5,596 nucleotides of DNA from the NCBI GenBank assembly GCA_036258795.1, contig DATACZ010000108.1, positions 1 to 5,596 of the forward strand, given 5' to 3'. This stretch comes from DATACZ01 sp036258795 (GTDB lineage Bacteria > Actinomycetota > CADDZG01 > JAHWKV01). The notes beneath the pieces were generated by a model that was given only the letters and a program-made list of their open reading frames with translations, made no database searches and was not told the DNA's origin. This document shows, piece by piece, positions 5,263 through 5,596 of the stretch. The position numbers were made by a program, and so were the translations under genes. Numbering within the stretch: position 1 is the stretch's first letter; every line of letters begins with the position of its first letter.

Positions 5263-5596
5263 TCAGCTACCCGGGCCCGTGGTCACCCAAACGGCGGGGT
5301 GGTTGAGGGCAGATCCCTTGGCCGGAAGGGTGGCGAGTGCCTCGAGGACCTCCTCCACCGTAATGGCGACCAGGCCCGGATCCGGTGAGGTTCCGTGGGG
5401 ATCCCCGCTTCTGCCCTTCCAGATCACCCTATGCGCCGGGCGGTTGGATGGCGGACCCCACAATGCTGGAGAGGTGGGGCCGAAGAGCAACACCGATGGC
5501 GTGCCGACCGCGGTGGCAATATGGGCCACGCCGGTATCTCCCGCCACCAACCTTCCCGCCCCGGCCACCAAGCTGGCAAGCTCGGTAAGGTCGGTC
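5263..5596 (-). CDS. Glycosyltransferase family 9 (heptosyltransferase-like), C-terminal part
   Basis: About 110 C-terminal residues are visible; the start lies beyond base 5596. The reading frame stays open to the window edge, giving TDLTELASLVAGAGRL before the hallmark AGDTGVAHIATAVGTPSVLL and FGPTSPALWGPP. This is the nucleotide-sugar binding half of GT-B fold family 9 enzymes, which transfer heptose or related sugars in envelope glycan assembly. The tail with SGDPHGTSPDPGLVAITVEEVLEAL looks like actinobacterial members, whose substrates are mostly uncharacterised and need not be ADP-heptose. A TTG at 5571 is internal and is not the start. The TGA at 5265-5263 precedes the epimerase start by 7 nt, so the two genes are probably cotranscribed. 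Confidence 0.9.
   Translation of the reverse strand, partial: TDLTELASLVAGAGRLVAGDTGVAHIATAVGTPSVLLFGPTSPALWGPPSNRPAHRVIWKGRSGDPHGTSPDPGLVAITVEEVLEALATLPAKGSALNHPAVWVTTGPGS

Noticed and set aside
5569..5571. TTG as a possible start of the glycosyltransferase fragment.
   Set aside because: The frame stays open to the window edge, and the preceding residues TDLTELAS fit the family, so the codon is internal.
1..5596. CRISPR array, tRNA, rRNA, insertion sequence or phage genes.
   Set aside because: No regularly spaced repeats, cloverleaf-like segments, transposase motifs or terminal inverted repeats were seen on reading both strands.

Overview
The window is moderately GC-rich and densely coded. 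The gene families suggest an actinobacterium, perhaps an uncultured lineage. The pointers are a DrrA/DrrB-type ABC-2 exporter pair, a bacterial MpaB/DUF2236 protein, an epimerase of a type common in Actinobacteria, a family 9 glycosyltransferase with an actinobacterial-looking tail, and several GTG/TTG starts. This is a judgement from remembered families; no database was searched.

Left end (1-523): the minus strand carries the N-terminal half of a STAS-domain protein (anti-sigma-factor-antagonist type), cut by the window edge, with a TTG start at 193. Just upstream and in the same frame lies a 38-codon small ORF (325-209) with a GGAGG ribosome binding site. A weak SigB-like promoter match lies further upstream. 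The remaining non-coding DNA up to 523 holds several inverted repeats. Two of them share one right arm directly before the rightward operon.

Middle left (524-3073): a tight rightward operon encodes an ABC-2 exporter ATPase, its six-helix permease (short overlap with the ATPase gene) and an MpaB/DUF2236 oxygenase-like protein (4-nt ATGA overlap with the permease gene). The overlaps suggest coordinated expression. The oxygenase may act on the same hydrophobic or lipid-like molecule that the transporter moves, but the substrate is unknown.

Right (3097-5596): a leftward block converges on that operon across a 23-bp gap. In transcription order it is a family 9 glycosyltransferase (its 5' part lies beyond the window), an extended SDR NAD-dependent epimerase/dehydratase starting 7 nt after it, and, 47 nt later, an unrecognised membrane protein with a helical cytoplasmic N-terminal region and four C-terminal membrane segments. 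The first two fit sugar or cell-envelope metabolism.

No rRNA, tRNA, CRISPR array, insertion sequence or convincing intrinsic terminator was seen. I found no clear evidence of a wholly new system. The points most worth a second look are the exporter-oxygenase operon, the leader region of the STAS gene, the STAS phospho-site substitution and the unknown four-helix membrane protein.
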